A stretch of DNA of 64,000 nucleotides from Salminus brasiliensis (taxonomy: Eukaryota; Chordata; Actinopteri; Characiformes; Bryconidae). The DNA is taken from contig NC_132899.1 in NCBI RefSeq assembly GCF_030463535.1, positions 20,365,990-20,429,989 of the forward strand. Reading direction: 5' to 3'. Under the pieces are notes generated by a model that was given only the letters and a program-made list of their open reading frames with translations, searched no databases and had not been told where the DNA came from. Both the position numbers and the translations under genes were made by a program. This document shows, piece after piece, positions 53,801 to 64,000 of the stretch (within the stretch, counting starts at the first letter, position 1; every line of letters starts with the position of its first letter).

Positions 53801-56800
53801 AGAAATAAAATGTACCATGGCTGATTAAGTGTATCTGGGGAAATTAATTTAGAATTAGATTAGAGGAATTGGATTTCTTGCCAGTCTAAGGGTATTTTCT
53901 TGATTTTTGTCTCTGTTATTATATCAAATTTGCTTTAAAATATTAAAGATAATATCCACATGTTTCAAGTTAACTCCGCTCACACTATAATGAGACCCCA
54001 CATGACCTACAGCTTCTTCTTAATATTTCCTCTGAAACCATATCTTTACTTGTGCACAGTTTGTGTTGGTGCTTGAAATGCAGAGTCTTGGGTTCACAAA
54101 AGTAGAGCAATGAGTGAATAAAATAATATATGAACAGTGAGAGGCAGAAGACGAGTTTCTGAGTGACCGTTTTACACAAACCTATGGATGGATGCATGAA
54201 CCAACCAATTACAGATGTGGGGCAGATGACTGATGCATAAATCCCCCAATTGCAGATGAGAGGCAAATGACAGACACATGAACCCATGAAGACAAGTTTC
54301 TGAGTGTACAGTTTCACACAAACCCATAGACGGACGCACAAAAAATGTACAGGGGTACAGCCAGAGCCAGAGGCAGAGACGAGTATCTCGTAACTCCGGG
54401 TGATTCAATAGAAAGGGAGGGCTCTACAGATTCTATTAATTGCTATTAATTGAGACATTAAGAAATATCACATTTAACACTCCGGCACGGTCATAAACTC
54501 TAAAAGGCTTGTGTATTTTGACATCATTATGAAATCTGCAAAAAAGGTAATTCTGGCCTCCTAAAATTGATCCGTAAAATCTATGCGGCCAAAGCCATAC
54601 AGGCAAATTTGGACATGATACATATTTCAAGGCAAAAAGGGTTCTTTGGCTTCTATCAGTGGTGGAACGTCTTTTGGTGATTGCAGTTTATCAAGCAAAG
54701 TAGCCTACTTTAGTAGAACCAGTGCCTTTATTAAAGAACCCTTTTAAGGATGTAGTGAATCACTGTTTAACGTCTTGATGACTGATATTACAGGCCTGCC
54801 ATTTTTTTTGATACCCCTCTCCAGCTGGATCATCTTGCTGTCCATGTTGGTGGGTGTGTTGGTTGTGTTTGACCCGTTGGGCAGCCTGCGGCGGCCAGTG
54901 CTGATCGGGGAGCCTTTAGGTTTGAGGGATCTGGAGAGCAGCGAGTCTTCACAGCTCTTTTATACTGCACGCTCGCTAGCCACACGCGTGTGGGAGAGTC
55001 GACTGCGTCTGCTGTGTTGCTGCCTGCCTCAGGATGACAACCACCGGGCGGCCTTCTCCAGCATTTCCCAGCTTGTCAGCGGCTTCTTCTCTGTGAGTCT
55101 TTTTGGTTCAGTCGATTGACTAACAGAGACATGAGTGTTGGTTTTTATGTGTGCAGCTAATTTACAGCACTACTTTGTCTAGGACACCGACCTGGTGCCC
55201 AGTGACATTGCTGCAGGCCTGGCACTTCTGCATCAGGAGCAGGACAAAATGGAGCGGTGCAAAGACCCTGAAGATGTTATACCACACAGCCCGTCGTCCC
55301 CCATCGTAAGTCTGTTTCTCAGTACTGGGTTGGCTGGCCTGATTAATCTGAATATTGTATTTTTGCTGCATATTTGGAAGTTCTCAACTGCATTATAGCT
55401 TAAACTACAGAATTGATTCAGCAGAAGCGTTTTAAAGGAACTATTTGTTTAGATGGTAAAATTTTATTTTTTATTAAACAAACTGCACCACTTTACAAGA
55501 TGAACAATAAAAAAATGCCAACAAATTGTATGTGTGGGAGCACTTTAAAATGTGCTGTACAAAATATGTAGTAAGAAATTATAGTTGATCTTGGTAGTTA
55601 GATTGACACTGGGGACACACAGGCAATCACTGAGTTAAAGATGTTGTGGTCGAGGGAGCTTTACGTAGGCTGGAGCATTGATGCATTAGCATGAACTCTT
55701 TTAACATGGCTAATAAACAGCCTGTATAGCCAAATAATTAACAACTTTTATTTCAACAGAAGTGTTTTAAAAGTATAATAATAAGAAACACTTTTACCAA
55801 ATTCTTTATTTAATGTTATTATAAGACTAGTAATATAAATATATAAATAAAAGAATTCAGTAGCCTTAAAAATGTACATTCTTCAGTTCCCCTGGTTATT
55901 CATTTAAAGCAAAAGCCATTGTTCAGGCTGTGGTCAAGCGGCTGGAAGCAGTTTGTCCAATATCTGCATGTAGGTGCTACTACATATAGACCAGTTAAGG
56001 GGCAAGAAGCTGGGACCTTTAAATCTCTACGAATTGTAAATGGAAAATGTAGCAGCTGTAGAAACAGCTGCTACATGTGCATAAAACGTACAGGATGGTT
56101 TTGTGCATTTTGTTTAGATCCCAAAAAGCATATTTGGGGAGGGAAAAGAGGACCTATTGGTAGTGATCCTTTTTGAAGTACCACTAGTAGGCTACATGCC
56201 TTACTCATTATGCTAGCTGGTTATTGCCGTCAGACTGAGAAGTTACTTTAAATATTTAACAGCTGATTTTCATTCCTAATCTCTTTAAAGCGGAGGAGCT
56301 CTGGAATTCAGCTATAGATGCTTTTTAATAATGCAATAATTTGCCGTTTCAACAGTTAAAGGGAATAGAATATTACATAGTATTTGAGATTATTTACTGA
56401 GCAGTTCAAACTTAAATTTACATTTACATTTACGGCATTTAGCAGACCCTCTTATCCAGAACGACTTACAAAGTGCTTTGCTATTTACCCAAGAAAAACC
56501 TTAGCTAGTTAGAATAGACCAATAATTCAAAGGATACCTCTAAGCTTAGACATTACTAAACACAAGACAATAAGGTGACCATAGTACTCTAATCGTCCAA
56601 GTACTCAAATTAGCCCTCAGTCTTTTTATTTCTTTCCCAGCATGCCGATTATCACGTCTAAAGTAGTGCCATCATGTTAATTGCCAATCATCATCAATAT
56701 CTGATTACAGCACCCAGGCTTATTACTGATTCTAATTTTTAATGTATTTGTTTTATTTAAATGTAAAGAAATGTTTTTTGGGTGGTTTTGAGAATTGTGA

Positions 56801-59800
56801 AAGGTGTACAGGTTCACTTTGGAAACACCAACAGGTCTATAAAGCCTTTAAAACATGGTTTTGACAACCTTTATAGTAGGTTAAAGTAGAGTTTAAATGA
56901 AACACTTTTAATGGTTTGTGAAAGTCATGAGAACATACCTTTGTTTTCCACGTTTGTGAAATTGTAAAACATGATCTACAGAAAAGAATATTTTCAATTA
57001 CAGCAAAAAAAAGAAAAACTAATTTTAAAAAAATTAAATTCATCTTGACATCACAGCTAAGAAGTTAGAAAGTTAGTTAGTAAGAAGTTTTTAATCTGTG
57101 TAAATGCTGATTCTGAAATGTCTTTTTTCTCTAAATTAACAGTTAAATGCATTATGACTGAACTTCTCTCATGTATATAATCCTGCTGTCGGTGAACAGA
57201 GAGAAGATCTGGAGATAGAGCTTGAGAAAGCTGCACATTGCATGCAGTTTGCTGTAGCTGCTTATGGTTGGCCCTTGTATGTTTACTCCAACCCGTTCAC
57301 TGGACTGTGCAAACTCAGTGGAGACTGGTGAGTCTAATCATATTACCATCCTCTTGATACTTTAATCTGCAAATGCTGACAACCGGCTAGCACGTAGCAA
57401 TGGACATTGATCTGTTCCAGCTGTCGTAACCGTACTGCAGAGTACGACCTGGTTGGAGGAGATAACCTCGGCTGTAACTTCAACTCCATCTTACACGTCA
57501 CAGGACTGCAGTACCGAGACTTTATCCACATCAGCTTCCATAATCAGGTAAGCGATTGTGTTGTTGTGCATAATTCCCACAGTTTGACTTTGGGAGTAGT
57601 GATTGGAGAGTGATTGGCTTGAGCTCTGTTGGTTGCTCTGTAGATCTACGAGATCCCGTTCTTTGTTGCACTGGATCACAAAAGGGAGGCTGTGCTGGTT
57701 GCAGTGAGGGGAACTCTGTCGCTAAAGGTGAGTGAGGGCTGGGTAATTGTTCTGTACGTATGTTCGAGAGATCACGACTGCTGTCCTGTCAAAAAGTGCA
57801 AAATTCATATTTTTGCATAATAGTAATAATATTTCTGTGTGTGTATATGTTTGTATATGTGTGTGTGCGTATGCATGTGTTAACGTGTACAGGACGCGCT
57901 GACTGACCTCTCTGCAGAATGTGAGAACCTGCCTGTTGAAGGTGTGTCGGGAGCCTGCTATGCACACAAGGTGAGGTTTAGTGTTGTGTTTATGTCACAG
58001 CATTCCTTCCAGTATTTTTTTCATCAGAAATGTACATACACAGGTACCATAGAGATGCATTGTAGCCCTTTTTATGATCTAGTGTAATAAGGTAAACAGT
58101 TTATCATGCCTCTGGTCCCAGTTTGTTTTACCTTTATATAAAGTACATGATTTTAGCTCTGATTTTCCTGTCACAGACTGGCAAGAAAACCCCTCAGCTT
58201 TCAGACACTTCAAAATGTTCAAATATGTGTGAAAGATTCGCTGACAGATGTAATGTAGTGCATGCAGTGATGAGCAGCTCAAGGCAAAAGAGTGTGTGGA
58301 ACCAAACCCGCTGGGAGCATGATGTTGGCTACCAAAACAATAACAGTTACCACAAAAAGGTTTTGAAGAGAAGGTGCGTTAATATTACAGCCGAGAGGGC
58401 TAGAAAACACTGTACGCCAGTAGGGGGTGCTGGGTCACCTGAATTTATTATCACAATAAATTCAGTATTTACCTTGATTACGATTAATGATCAATTAATA
58501 AGTAGCTAGAGTTGCTCAGTGTTTGAGTTCTCCTCCATGTTGCTTTCACATCGCAGACTGGACTGGGCGGAGTTCTGTGAATACCCAAGCATTTTACAGG
58601 ATTGTTTCTTTTTTATAAAAAGTTGGGCAAGGATCATGTTAATGGGTTTTGATTAATTGCTCAGCACTAACTCCTGCTTAGCACTCCTTGCATTTATTTC
58701 CGTGAGACCTGGAGAAAAGTAGTGTGGTGGTGTGAACACTTGTGTTGTGTACACTCCGCTATGTTCACATGGCACGTCATAGATGACAGATTTGTTGTGT
58801 AGTGTACATTTGGCATTGGACACCTAGAGTTGTTGTTGTTATATTACTATAATAATATAATATTAAGATAATATTGTGGTTTAATATATTTGATTAATAT
58901 TACATGGTTATGTCTATGTAATAAAAACTATAGAATCCATTACATATGTATATTGCAATACAGATTTAAACCTGCATTTCTGCCTTTTTCCATTTTAATA
59001 TTTGTCAGTTTTATCATGTGACAAAAAGATAAACAATTGCTTCTTTCTATGAAACAAGACTGCAAGCACAATAGTAATGTTTAATTTGATTCAAATCATG
59101 ATAAATTGAAATAAATGACCCTTATATGATCTCTAAGTTTAGGCCACGTTCACATTACAAGCCTCATCGTTCAATTCAGATTTTTTGCTGTGATTGAATT
59201 CTTCTGTCTTGATGGTTCATATTTGTGTGAAAAAGTGAGTTACATGTGTATACATTATATTCATCTACATACTCTTTGGAACAGCCTGCATGTACACTTT
59301 CAATAGCGTAATATGAATAAACCACATGCATTATAAACATCAATCTAAGGCTGAATCCCAAATGCCTCTCTATGTCGAGTCAGTCAACTATGGCCTCCAC
59401 ACCTAAATAGTGCAATAGGTAGGTGCAGTAGGCATCTGTTCACACGGTCTTCAGTAGACATATAATGCAGTGTTTGTGTTTTGAAGCCCCCTTTTTCATG
59501 ACCTTTGTAGTGCACTACTTAGGGCCTGGGGGGCCATTTGAGATTAGTAGCAGCTGAAGATATTTTGCTCCAAACAGCTCTCAGCTTTTTATTATTAGAG
59601 TAAAATGAAGATGTGCTATTCAGATCTGAACACTCATTAAGGTTCACACAGTTGGGTCACAATTTTAAGGGGGACAAAATCGGCACAGGTTTCAGTTGGT
59701 AATGGGAATGAAGCCAAAATGTAATAAGAAGAATTCAAGGCCTACATACCTCAGGTAGAACCTTGAAGAGGTAAAGCAGGTTCTGTTGACTCTGCAGTTG

Positions 59801-62800
59801 ACTTGTTCAGACAGTATGATCTCTTTCTGTTTCACAGGGCATATCTCAAGCAGCCAATTATATCTATAAGAAGCTTGTCAATGATGGCATATTGAGCCAA
59901 GCTTTCAGCATTGCACCTGTAAGTCTCATTTGCCTATATGTACTTTTGTACTTTTCATAGGAGTACTCTCAGCTTGGTGTGAATCTGCATGTTATGTAAA
60001 TGTATGTTTGTGCAGGAGTACAGGCTAGTCATCACAGGCCACAGTCTCGGTGCAGGCACAGCCTCCCTACTGGCGGTGCTGCTGCGTAGTACTTACCCCA
60101 CATTGCAGTGCTATGCCTTCTCGCCACCAGGGGGCCTCATGAGGTATGTTTACACATTCAGAATCCTAGACATATTTATGATCAGTTATTTAGCTATAAC
60201 TGTTGATTGGTAACATGGTGGCATGTCTGGTGGGACAGTCTAGAAGATATTACATCCCCTGAAATGCATTATTATTGTGTCTTCCTTTAGCAAAGCACTT
60301 TCTGAGTACTCCAAACAGTTTGTGATTTCCGTGGTTCTAGGAAAGGATCTGGTCCCCAGGTGAGGATTACATGCATAGACTGCTCTCCACACAGCTCAGT
60401 CTCAGTTCAATGTATTTGTAGGGGTGTTATTGTGGTATAGAAGCATTTTGTAGGCATAACTTTGCTTTTCAGGGCTTATGTTTGTGGAGTTAGTTTGGCT
60501 TCACTTCCCTAAAATTATTCAGTCTTCCAAAGTTTCTCTTTCACTGCCATTTTTTTTTTGAAGGTTAAGTATTCCAAACATGGAAGACCTGAAGAGGAGA
60601 ATATTAAAGATGGTGTCCAATTGCAGCAAACCCAAGGTACTTTTTTTTATTTGGTTGGTTGGTTTTCTTACATCGCAGCTTTTTTTTATGGTGGAAAAGA
60701 TTAACTAGGTTTCCCCCAGTATACACTATATGTGGACATTACACTATATGTGGTTTGTGGACATTCCTTCTTAGCTGTAATTTCATTTGCATTAAAGTGT
60801 ATCTATTACTGACACAAGTGACGAGTGCAGAGCAGTACTTATATTGCACATTTTAAAATTAATTAATTTAATTAAACTCCAAAGTGCTTTTCAACCAAAA
60901 CATAAGATATTAAAATGGGTTTAAAACAACTACAAAACATAGTTAAGATAAATAAAAGATAAATTATTTAAAAATAAAATCGATCTGTAATAAAATGTAG
61001 AAGCAAATGGAGTAGAATAGATCACAGTGTCAGTAATATAAAATAATAGTAATATTTAAAAAATAAAAATAATAGTGAATAGTAAAAATGCGTATAAAAC
61101 ACTATATTAAAGCCAGAATAAATAAGTAGGTTTTTTGGTTGCGTCTGTGCTGGAACTCGATTCCAGTTTTGTAATGAGTGTAATGGCTGAAAGTAGCATC
61201 ACCAAATGTTTTTGTTCTGCTTTGAGGAACAGCTGAAAGAGCAGAAACGGAAGAGTAGGTCATAATGCCTAGTGTCAGCTAGGGGCGTATAAAGCCCCTC
61301 AGCAGTGGGCTGTGAGTGAGGAAGCTCCATCCAATGCCTCTGGATGAGATTGAGTGAAGTTTGCGATCCAGGGCTGATCATGCAGGGTTGCCTACCAGAC
61401 CTCACTAAAGCTCTTTGGCTAATTGCAGTCAAATCCTCACAGCAAGGTTCCACAATCTAGTGGAAGGCTTTGCCTGAAGAGCAGAGACGGTTATATCAGC
61501 ATAGATTTTGGAAGAAACATTGGATAAGCAAGTGTCCATTGTTTTGCTGTATAGTTTTTATGCACTGGTATTATTTAAAGGGGGGATTTGACGGAACACC
61601 CTCCATTTGTTGTGATTTTCCTGCATTTAAGTGGACAGACAGGACAAATTCATCAAAACCAGTTGTTAAACCTCAGTATATTCACTGTAGGTCCTGCCCT
61701 TTTCTACTAATTCTCTCTCTCTCTCTCTCTCTCTCTCGTTCTCTCGTTCTCTCTGTTCGCCAGTACAAGATCCTCTTGCATGGCTGCTGGTACGAAGTGT
61801 TTGGGGGAACTCCAGATGACTTCCCCACAGAAATGGAGAACCGGCGGGAGGAGGAGTTAAACCAGCCGTTGCTTGGCAATGGGAGCTTGTTGGTGCAGGG
61901 CTCCACCTCTTACCAGAGCCTGTCTTCAGATGACTCGCCCACCCACCCCACCCATTTGCCACTCTACCTGCCAGGCCGCATCATATACATCACAGAAGAT
62001 GGACCCTCACGAAGGTTAGAGCACAGTAACCTTTTCCAGCTTGTCACAGCACAGATGAAGTTACTCTGAGGCTGTTTACACCTTGCATTAACATGCGTTT
62101 TTTGGTGATCAATGGTAATCAAGGTTCGGATTTCACTTGACTACATGAAAAGTCAGGTGTACGATCTGATAACTCAAACCTAGGGCTGGGCGATAAGGAA
62201 AAATTATTTCATCAGGATATTTAAAAACATTTTCATGATACACAATATTCATTATAATAGATGTGATCGCTGACAAAATGCATTGGTAGTCACAGATTTT
62301 TAAAAACTACCATCTGAACACGCTCCCATATTTAGTACAGTGATTTTTATGCAAACTCTGCTACACTTCATCCAGTTAAACCAGTCTAATAACTGTTTGT
62401 AATGAAACATGCAGTTCAGTATCCTTAATATGCTAGGAAAGCATATTGTGTATCACGATAAGAACATTTATCACGCTATAATAAAAAATTGTCATATAGC
62501 CCAGCTCTACTCAAGCCACATTTGGAGACGGTGAGAGACTCATCTCTACTGCATTTTGAACAAGCGCCCGAATACAGTTTGAGAAGCCATGTATGCACAT
62601 GTGTAGATGGTAGACAATCAGCCACAGCTGGCAGTATGACTGGATGGATGTACTTATTTACCGGAAATGAAGTACACAGGAACGTAGGCTTCGAATCTCA
62701 TCAGTCGTTTTATCTCATCACTCATTTTAGTGAAAAGTGTAAACAGAATCCGGACAGAAAGTAAATTTAGATGCTATTTGGATATGAAACGCATTTTAAT

Positions 62801-63286
62801 GCAAAGTGTATAGCCCCAAGCAATAGCTGTGGTCAGATCAGTATTTACAAGCCCCCTTTTTAATTGAAGTGGTCATAAAAGTATAAACACTGCGAACATA
62901 ATATTTAGCAGACATTCATTACATTCATGCACCAGTGCATCTTGGTAATCCCCTGTGGAATGTTCCCATTTTAAAAGTGCCCCGCTGGACTTTCTGAAAC
63001 CCACATAACTCCAGATAAAAACGTTGATGTAAAAATATACTTTGAGTGTTTCTGTTCCCCCTAATGTCCTGATGTCTCCGTCTTTCCCAGGCACTGCTTC
63101 TCACAGGTGCGGTACCGTGCCGAGTGGTCTAGCGAGATGGCGTTCCGCAGCGTGCTGATCAGTCCACGGATGATCGCCGACCATATGCCCGATGTGGTCC
63201 TCCGGGCCCTGCGCAGCCTCACCACTGACCGGCCGTTCTCCCTCTGCCCTTCCTCCCTCAGCAACAGTCACCTGAATGTCATCTGA
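50836..63286 (+). CDS. daglb: Diacylglycerol lipase beta (DAGLB)
   Basis: DAGLB is a membrane sn-1-specific serine lipase that makes the endocannabinoid 2-arachidonoylglycerol from diacylglycerol. Coding exons: 50836-50930, 52884-53035, 53146-53320, 54825-55092, 55183-55305, 57200-57327, 57421-57547, 57644-57727, 57893-57970, 59838-59918, 60016-60143, 60291-60359, 60564-60636, 61764-62014, 63091-63286. They join in phase to 675 aa (human about 672). The start is [11 protein letters not shown]. Four membrane segments occupy the first 160 residues or so (for example [20 protein letters not shown]). The lipase-3 domain has nucleophile Ser447 in GHSLG, Asp499 in GKDLVPR and His642 in DHMPD, a complete triad. 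The regulatory loop lies around residues 350-370. The exon 14 donor is GTTAGA, weaker than usual. Several introns hold transposons. Confidence 0.97.
51150..51870. repeat. AT-rich minisatellite in daglb intron 1
   Basis: Degenerate units of about 20-25 bp follow the pattern ATTAAATTGAAGGAATGATTT. Within the array a 127-bp higher-order unit (51181 and 51308) is repeated almost exactly. The reading frame is not maintained. Confidence 0.88.
53505..53850. mobile_element. Long fold-back element in daglb intron 3
   Basis: GAGATGCTAGGCTAACTTTG with CTAACAAACACTAGAC (about 53583-53617) is complementary to 53762-53797. Outer arms CTTACCCCAGAAGCAGTCGA (53511 on) and TGATTAAGTGTATCTGGGG (about 53822-53840) also pair. 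Terminal and inner arms place the element at about 345 bp. Confidence 0.75.
54130..54350. repeat. Imperfect tandem duplication in daglb intron 3
   Basis: The motif GTTTCTGAGTG...GTTT(T/C)ACACAAACC(T/C)ATGG occurs twice, and CCAATT(A/G)CAGATG occurs twice between them. This is a decayed short tandem repeat without coding capacity. Confidence 0.6.
54635..54755. mobile_element. Short MITE with GGGTTCTTT / AAAGAACCC ends
   Basis: AAAAAGGGTTCTTTGGCTTCT at the left is complementary to the right end AAAGAACCCTTTTAAG. It is of the same AAAGAACC end type as the MITE at 25499, but shorter. It ends about 70 bp before the exon 4 acceptor. Confidence 0.6.
56410..56490. mobile_element. Dispersed repeat fragment (ACGGCATTTAGCAGAC type)
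   Basis: TTTACATTTACGGCATTTAG followed by CAGACCCTCTTATCCAGAACG and ACTTACAAAGTG is a block I recall from many teleost genomes. Only this end fragment is clear. Confidence 0.55.
58417..58430 (+). promoter_or_regulatory. Near-consensus CTCF-type motif in daglb intron 9
   Basis: CCAGTAGGGGGTGC differs from the CTCF core CCASYAGRKGGCRS at one position (T for C). Single-motif evidence is weak. Confidence 0.35.
60715..61560. mobile_element. Decayed non-autonomous Tc1-type element in daglb intron 13
   Basis: The left end ACACTATATGTGGACATT (about 60722) and right-end fragments CAAGTGTCCATTG and CTGTATAG (about 61530-61555) resemble the ends of the palindrome at 35394. The body contains CACAGCAAGGTTCCACAATC and TAGTGGAAGGCTTTGCC, blocks I recall from a widespread teleost non-autonomous DNA transposon. 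The boundaries are approximate. Confidence 0.55.
61711..61752. repeat. (CT)n microsatellite forming the daglb exon 14 polypyrimidine tract
   Basis: A CT run with CGTT interruptions ends about 10 bp before the exon 14 acceptor CGCCAG|TAC. It therefore serves as, or overlaps, the splice-acceptor pyrimidine tract. Confidence 0.85.
62178..62510. mobile_element. MITE with AGGGCTGGGCGAT ends in daglb intron 14
   Basis: The left end TAGGGCTGGGCGATAAGG and right end GTCATATAGCCCAGCTCT are inverted repeats. The internal ATCACGATAAG/TATCACG motifs are typical of this teleost repeat type. The length is about 330 bp, with no coding capacity. Confidence 0.75.
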
Positions 63287-63522
63287 GCTCTGGCTGCCTG
63301 CAGCCTGAATCCTGAATTGACTGTGGCAGTGAACGCACAAGGAGGCTGCAGGGAGCTGCATCGTTTAAGACTCCTCAAAGAGCATTTCGGCTCTTTCTGC
63401 TTTTGATTTGTGGTTTTAATCTGCTGTGTTGGAAGCGCCGTACGCTTCGAATGATATTGTACGATACACTGCGTTCTCCCTCTCATCGAGTCGAAGTCTA
63501 TGTGGTGTATGTCGTCCAATGG

Positions 63523-63547
63523 TATTATATATATATATATATATATA
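63523..63547. repeat. (TA)n microsatellite in daglb 3' UTR
   Basis: A TA run about 240 bp after the stop codon, inside the presumed 3' UTR. Confidence 0.9.
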
Positions 63548-63908
63548 GTGCTGTTTGTGAGAATCAAATTTATTTATTTCCGAAAGTCCAGAAGATGTAA
63601 GGGGGAAGAAACATCAGTAATTGTGTAGCCGTGGTGTCTTGTTTGTTTGTGCCGTACGTTCTCAAAACCAGGGTCATTAGTGCCTATGCGTAGCCGACTG
63701 TAGTGCTGGAATCACAAAGCCTGGATGCAGAAGCGAGCAGCGTACGATTCCAGCGCCGCTGTGGGGAACGCAGTTTTGATGCATGGTACTAAAACCATTC
63801 TGTCTGCATGGAAATGTTTGATTCAACTTGCTCCAGTTGCTCCACTACATCAGCTCATCTGACTTATTAAAAGGTTTTCATGACGTTCTCATTTCAGGAT
63901 CATTTCTC

Positions 63909-63914
63909 AATAAA
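63909..63914 (+). terminator. Candidate daglb poly(A) signal
   Basis: AATAAA lies about 620 bp after the daglb stop, followed by a T/G-rich stretch (TGGTCTGGTTGGTTTTG) that fits a downstream element. Confidence 0.7.
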
Positions 63915-64000
63915 TATGTTCATGAGAATCATGCTGGTCTGGTTGGTTTTGAATGCTTATTGAAGGGGAATACCACTGACTTCTTCATTCGCAGTGGTTT

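Noticed and set aside
55919-56176. Cys-rich 85-codon frame in daglb intron 5
   Set aside because: No splice signals, no partner exons and no family resemblance that I can defend. The daglb frame joins exons 5 and 6 cleanly without it.
58123-58509. 128-codon + strand frame in daglb intron 9
   Set aside because: Low-complexity composition and no recognisable domain. The daglb exons on either side join in phase without it.
60124-60135. CCACCAGGGGGC, a CTCF-like core in daglb exon 11
   Set aside because: It is explained by conserved coding sequence (SPPGGL), and the flanking consensus bases do not fit.

Overview
This window is vertebrate nuclear DNA, almost certainly from a ray-finned (teleost) fish. 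Five split genes have GT-AG introns that restore proteins of the usual vertebrate length. The spaces between them hold Tc1-like transposons, fold-back MITEs, a tRNA-derived SINE, minisatellites and TA/CT/GT microsatellites, as expected of a teleost. I cannot name the species.

Layout. (1) 1-810: two tRNA-Leu genes on the minus strand with different anticodons, with flanking sequence that is itself duplicated. (2) 1480-7190: a tandem duplication with a period of about 3.03 kb. It carries two nearly identical minus-strand, intronless-looking reading frames, each built on a 63-bp (21-residue) repeat array and preceded by a TATA box and a perfect CRE. An internally deleted third copy lies between them, and an old one-repeat relic lies at about 8045-8240. 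I do not recognise this family; it is the most likely undescribed item here. (3) 9570-11835: a 31-bp minisatellite of about 70 units with higher-order periodicity. (4) 14519-24630 (+): polr3e, 20 coding exons, 693 aa. (5) 25.5-28.3 kb: a MITE and a broken Tc1 element. (6) 29576-36412 (-): cdr2, 5 coding exons, 428 aa. (7) 37899-39779 (+): mettl9, 5 coding exons, 319 aa. A CTCF-type motif lies between the divergent cdr2 and mettl9 promoters. (8) 40955-42137: a Tc1-like element with both inverted repeats. (9) 43968-48115 (+): kdelr2, 5 exons, 212 aa. (10) 50836-63286 (+): daglb, 15 exons, 675 aa, with the serine lipase triad intact.

The five genes serve separate functions: Pol III transcription, a coiled-coil cytoplasmic antigen, histidine methylation, ER retrieval and 2-AG synthesis. 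From memory, polr3e-cdr2-mettl9 and kdelr2-daglb are two separate linkage groups in human, so their adjacency here reflects chromosome history rather than a pathway. Exon boundaries were placed by hand from splice consensus, reading-frame phase and recalled family sequences. 5' and 3' untranslated limits are only estimates.
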